Shown here: positions 6,324 to 7,909 of the stretch, piece by piece
Position numbering within the stretch: the stretch's first letter is position 1
Layout of the letters: every line of letters starts with the position of its first letter
Assembly (NCBI GenBank): GCA_903848435.1
Contig: CAINGG010000355.1
Location: 1-7,909 of the forward strand
Reading direction: 5' to 3'
DNA: 7,909 bases
From: an uncultured Actinomycetes bacterium
GTDB taxonomy: Bacteria > Actinomycetota > Actinomycetes > S36-B12
Notes under the pieces: generated by a model
The model's database searches: none
The model's input: the letters and a program-made list of their open reading frames with translations, nothing else
What the model was told of the DNA's origin: nothing
Program-made: the position numbers and the translations under genes

Positions 6324-6842
6324 GTGGCAGTCACCGATCTTCCCGAGGACCTCATCCCCCTCTCGTGGCTGATTGGCCGATGGGCCGGGGTGGGCCTCGG
6401 CCAATACCCGACGATCGAGGACTTTCGCTTCGGCCAGGAGATCTCCTTCACCAACGACGGCCGGCCCTTCCTCGCCTACGCCTCGCGTGCCTGGCTGCTC
6501 GACGACGATGGCGAGAAGGTGCGTCCGCTGGCCATGGAGTCCGGCTTCTGGCGCGCACGACCGGGCAATGAGATCGAGGTGACCCTCGCGCACGCCTCCG
6601 GATACGCCGAACTGTGGCTGGGGAGCGTCGAGGTACTGGGCATCGACGACGCACAGATCACCGGGGCACGCGCGACCTTGCGCACCGACGTCGTCACGGC
6701 GGCGCCGAGCGCCAAGCCCTATGAGTCCGGTGAGCGCCTCTACGGCTTGGTCAACGGCGAGCTCCTGTGGACCTTCGACATGGCCGCCGTCGGCGAAGGC
6801 ATGGGCAACCACCTCTCCGCACGCCTGAAGCCCGCGGACTGA
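6324..6842 (+). CDS. Nitrobindin-like heme-binding beta-barrel protein (FABP-like, UPF0678)
   Basis: The 172-residue protein begins at GTG 6324, directly after the preceding TGA, with AAAGGA 9 nt upstream. The nitrobindin signature GxWxGxG is G18-R-W20-A-G22-V-G24, followed by YPTIEDFRFGQEISF (28-42) and ESGFWRARPGNEIEV (71-85). The C-terminus carries LYGLVNGELLWTFDMAA and NHLSARL, where H163 is the expected proximal heme ligand. Family members are cytoplasmic antiparallel barrels that bind ferric heme b and react with NO or isomerise peroxynitrite to nitrate; the M. tuberculosis relative is Rv2717c. The length matches the family and nothing is missing. It lies 1 bp upstream of the Nur-type regulator, as I recall for Streptomyces as well, so a shared transcript is likely. 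Older annotations call it a fatty-acid-binding-like protein because of the fold. Confidence 0.92.
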   Translation: MAVTDLPEDLIPLSWLIGRWAGVGLGQYPTIEDFRFGQEISFTNDGRPFLAYASRAWLLDDDGEKVRPLAMESGFWRARPGNEIEVTLAHASGYAELWLGSVEVLGIDDAQITGARATLRTDVVTAAPSAKPYESGERLYGLVNGELLWTFDMAAVGEGMGNHLSARLKPAD

Positions 6843-6843
6843 C

Positions 6844-7281
6844 ATGACCACCGCGGCCTGGGACGAGCGTCTGCGAGCGCAGGGCTACCGCATTACGCCG
6901 CAGCGCCAGCTCGTGCTCGAGGCCGTCACCCGTCTCGGACACGGCACCCCGGAGGAGATCCTCGCCGAGGTGCAGCGGCAGGCATCGGGCGTCAACCTCT
7001 CGACGGTGTATCGCACCCTCGACGTGCTCGAAGAGGTCGGCCTCGTGACGCACGCGCACATCGGGCATGGTGCACCCACCTACCACTCCGTCGATGACGA
7101 GGTGCATATCCACCTTGTCTGCCGCCGCTGTGATGTCGTCGAAAGCGTCGACGCCGACCTTGCTGCGCCGTTCATTGAGGCACTCGATCGCACTCGCGGC
7201 TTCACCACCGACATCAGCCACATGACCATCCAGGGCGTCTGCCGGTCGTGCCGGGAAGCCTCTCGCGCCCAACGGCGTTGA
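6844..7281 (+). CDS. nur: Fur-family metalloregulator, probable nickel regulator Nur
   Basis: The 145-residue protein is a complete Fur-family repressor. Residues 14-68 hold the winged helix (GYRITPQRQLVLEAV, then NLSTVYRTLDVLEEVGLV at 51-68); the rest is the dimerisation and metal domain. Structural zinc ligands are C93-x2-C96 and C133-x2-C136. Length and residue numbering match, as I remember it, S. coelicolor Nur (SCO4180), which represses nickel uptake and the Fe-superoxide dismutase gene. The Nur Ni-site histidines are present at H70, H72 and H126. The second (M) site keeps H33, H88 and H90, but position 86 is Glu instead of His. Neighbours (nitrobindin-like upstream, ygfZ downstream) also match the Streptomyces nur locus. 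Family membership is certain; Nur rather than Fur or Zur is likely. There is no strong Shine-Dalgarno, and coupling to the upstream stop (TGACATG) is likely. Confidence 0.88.
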   Translation: MTTAAWDERLRAQGYRITPQRQLVLEAVTRLGHGTPEEILAEVQRQASGVNLSTVYRTLDVLEEVGLVTHAHIGHGAPTYHSVDDEVHIHLVCRRCDVVESVDADLAAPFIEALDRTRGFTTDISHMTIQGVCRSCREASRAQRR

Positions 7282-7288
7282 CTTAGCC

Positions 7289-7909
7289 GTGACGACGACC
7301 TACCGCAGCCCGGCGCTTGACCTGCCCGGCGCCGTGCCGCCTCCCGATGGATCGCCGGATGAGGGCGTGCCGTGGCACTACGGCGATCCCCACGCCGAGC
7401 AGCGAGCCCTCGTAGATGGCCGCGGATCTGTGGACCTGTCGCATCGCGGCGTCGTGACGGTGACGGGCCCTGATCGCCTCACCTGGCTGCACAGCCTCAC
7501 CACCCAGCGACTAGATGACCTCGCGCCCGGCGAGTCGACGACAGCGCTCATCCTCGATCCCCACGGCCATGTCGAGCACGAGATGCACGTCGTCGATGAC
7601 GGCACGACCACCTGGATCACGGTCGAGCCCGGGGCGGCACCCTCCCTGGTGACGTACCTCGACTCGATGAGATTCATGCTGCGTGTCGACGTCGCCGATG
7701 TCACGGACAGCTGGGCTGTCGTGTGGCAGCCATTGCGCGTGGCGGATGACGATCTCGTGACGTGGCTGGTGCCACCCGATCTTGCGGGTGTCGGTGTGAC
7801 GGATTCGGGATCGGATCGCGGCGGCGATGCGAGCAAGTACGTCGACCATCGACCGGGCGTCCTGATTGGCCGCGAAGTGCTGGTGCCGCGGTCCGAACTC
7901 CTTTCGGTC
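7289..7909 (+). CDS. ygfZ: YgfZ/GcvT-like folate-binding protein, C-terminus beyond the window
   Basis: The frame from GTG 7289 stays open to the window edge (207 codons). Actinobacterial YgfZ features appear in order: HYGDP at 30-34, EQRALVDG at 37-44, VDLSHRGVVTVTGPDRLTWLHSL at 48-70 (the aminomethyltransferase-like folate-binding core), ILDPHGHVEHEMHVVDDG at 88-105 and DSMRFMLRVDVADVT at 125-139. YgfZ is a cytosolic tetrahydrofolate-dependent helper in Fe-S cluster assembly or repair. Its signature KGCYxGQE segment lies beyond the right edge, so the conserved cysteine cannot be checked. The gene starts 7 bp after the nur stop with no clear Shine-Dalgarno, so coupled translation is likely. 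A true glycine-cleavage T-protein is less likely given this context and the sequence of the first domain. Confidence 0.88.
   Translation, partial: MTTTYRSPALDLPGAVPPPDGSPDEGVPWHYGDPHAEQRALVDGRGSVDLSHRGVVTVTGPDRLTWLHSLTTQRLDDLAPGESTTALILDPHGHVEHEMHVVDDGTTTWITVEPGAAPSLVTYLDSMRFMLRVDVADVTDSWAVVWQPLRVADDDLVTWLVPPDLAGVGVTDSGSDRGGDASKYVDHRPGVLIGREVLVPRSELLSV

Noticed and set aside
6148..6372. A plus-strand frame starting inside the inverted repeat (MVEVPAKVQPFAELRR)
   Set aside because: The mirrored minus-strand frame begins almost identically because the repeat is palindromic; the rest is unrelated, so the frame is produced by the repeat rather than by selection for a protein.
6171..6851. A 226-codon minus-strand open frame
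   Set aside because: It is antisense to the nitrobindin gene and begins inside nur; the plus-strand frame has the GxWxGxG motif and a coherent operon layout.

Overview
This window is GC-rich, densely coded chromosome from a mycothiol-making actinobacterium (Actinomycetota). The evidence is mycothiol synthase (MshD), an actinobacterial-type GlnR regulator, many GTG starts, overlapping or abutting genes, and a Fur-family protein that lines up without gaps against Streptomyces Nur. The genus cannot be read from the sequence. No tRNA, rRNA, CRISPR array, transposase or phage gene was seen. The main genes are in expected neighbourhoods, so most of the window is conserved core chromosome rather than an accessory island.

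Layout. Positions 1-5316, minus strand: a four-gene block transcribed right to left, glnR > mshD > ppk1 > CYTH-CHAD protein, the last gene running off the left edge. Gaps are 1 bp (glnR/mshD), 63 bp (mshD/ppk1) and a 4-bp ATGA overlap (ppk1/CYTH-CHAD). Positions 5336-6139, plus strand: an alpha/beta hydrolase diverging from glnR, with only 19 bp between the two start codons. Positions 6132-6194: a perfect 25-bp inverted repeat with a 13-nt loop that contains the stop codon of the hydrolase gene. Positions 6222-7909, plus strand: a second compact block, a 33-residue membrane peptide > nitrobindin-like heme protein > Nur-type Fur regulator > YgfZ/GcvT-like folate-binding protein, cut by the right edge, with gaps of 0, 1 and 7 bp.

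How the genes may work together. The minus block puts a nitrogen regulator, the last step of mycothiol synthesis, polyphosphate synthesis and a probable polyphosphate-binding or triphosphate-hydrolysing protein on one likely transcript. The plus block puts a heme/NO-related beta-barrel protein, a nickel- or metal-responsive repressor and an Fe-S-assembly helper together. The sequence features that ordinary annotation does not explain are the long inverted repeat and its competing second fold, an 11-histidine insertion in MshD, a probably leaderless 33-codon membrane gene, and the altered metal site in the Nur-like protein. I found no wholly new multi-gene system. The inverted repeat and the MshD insertion are the best candidates for follow-up.
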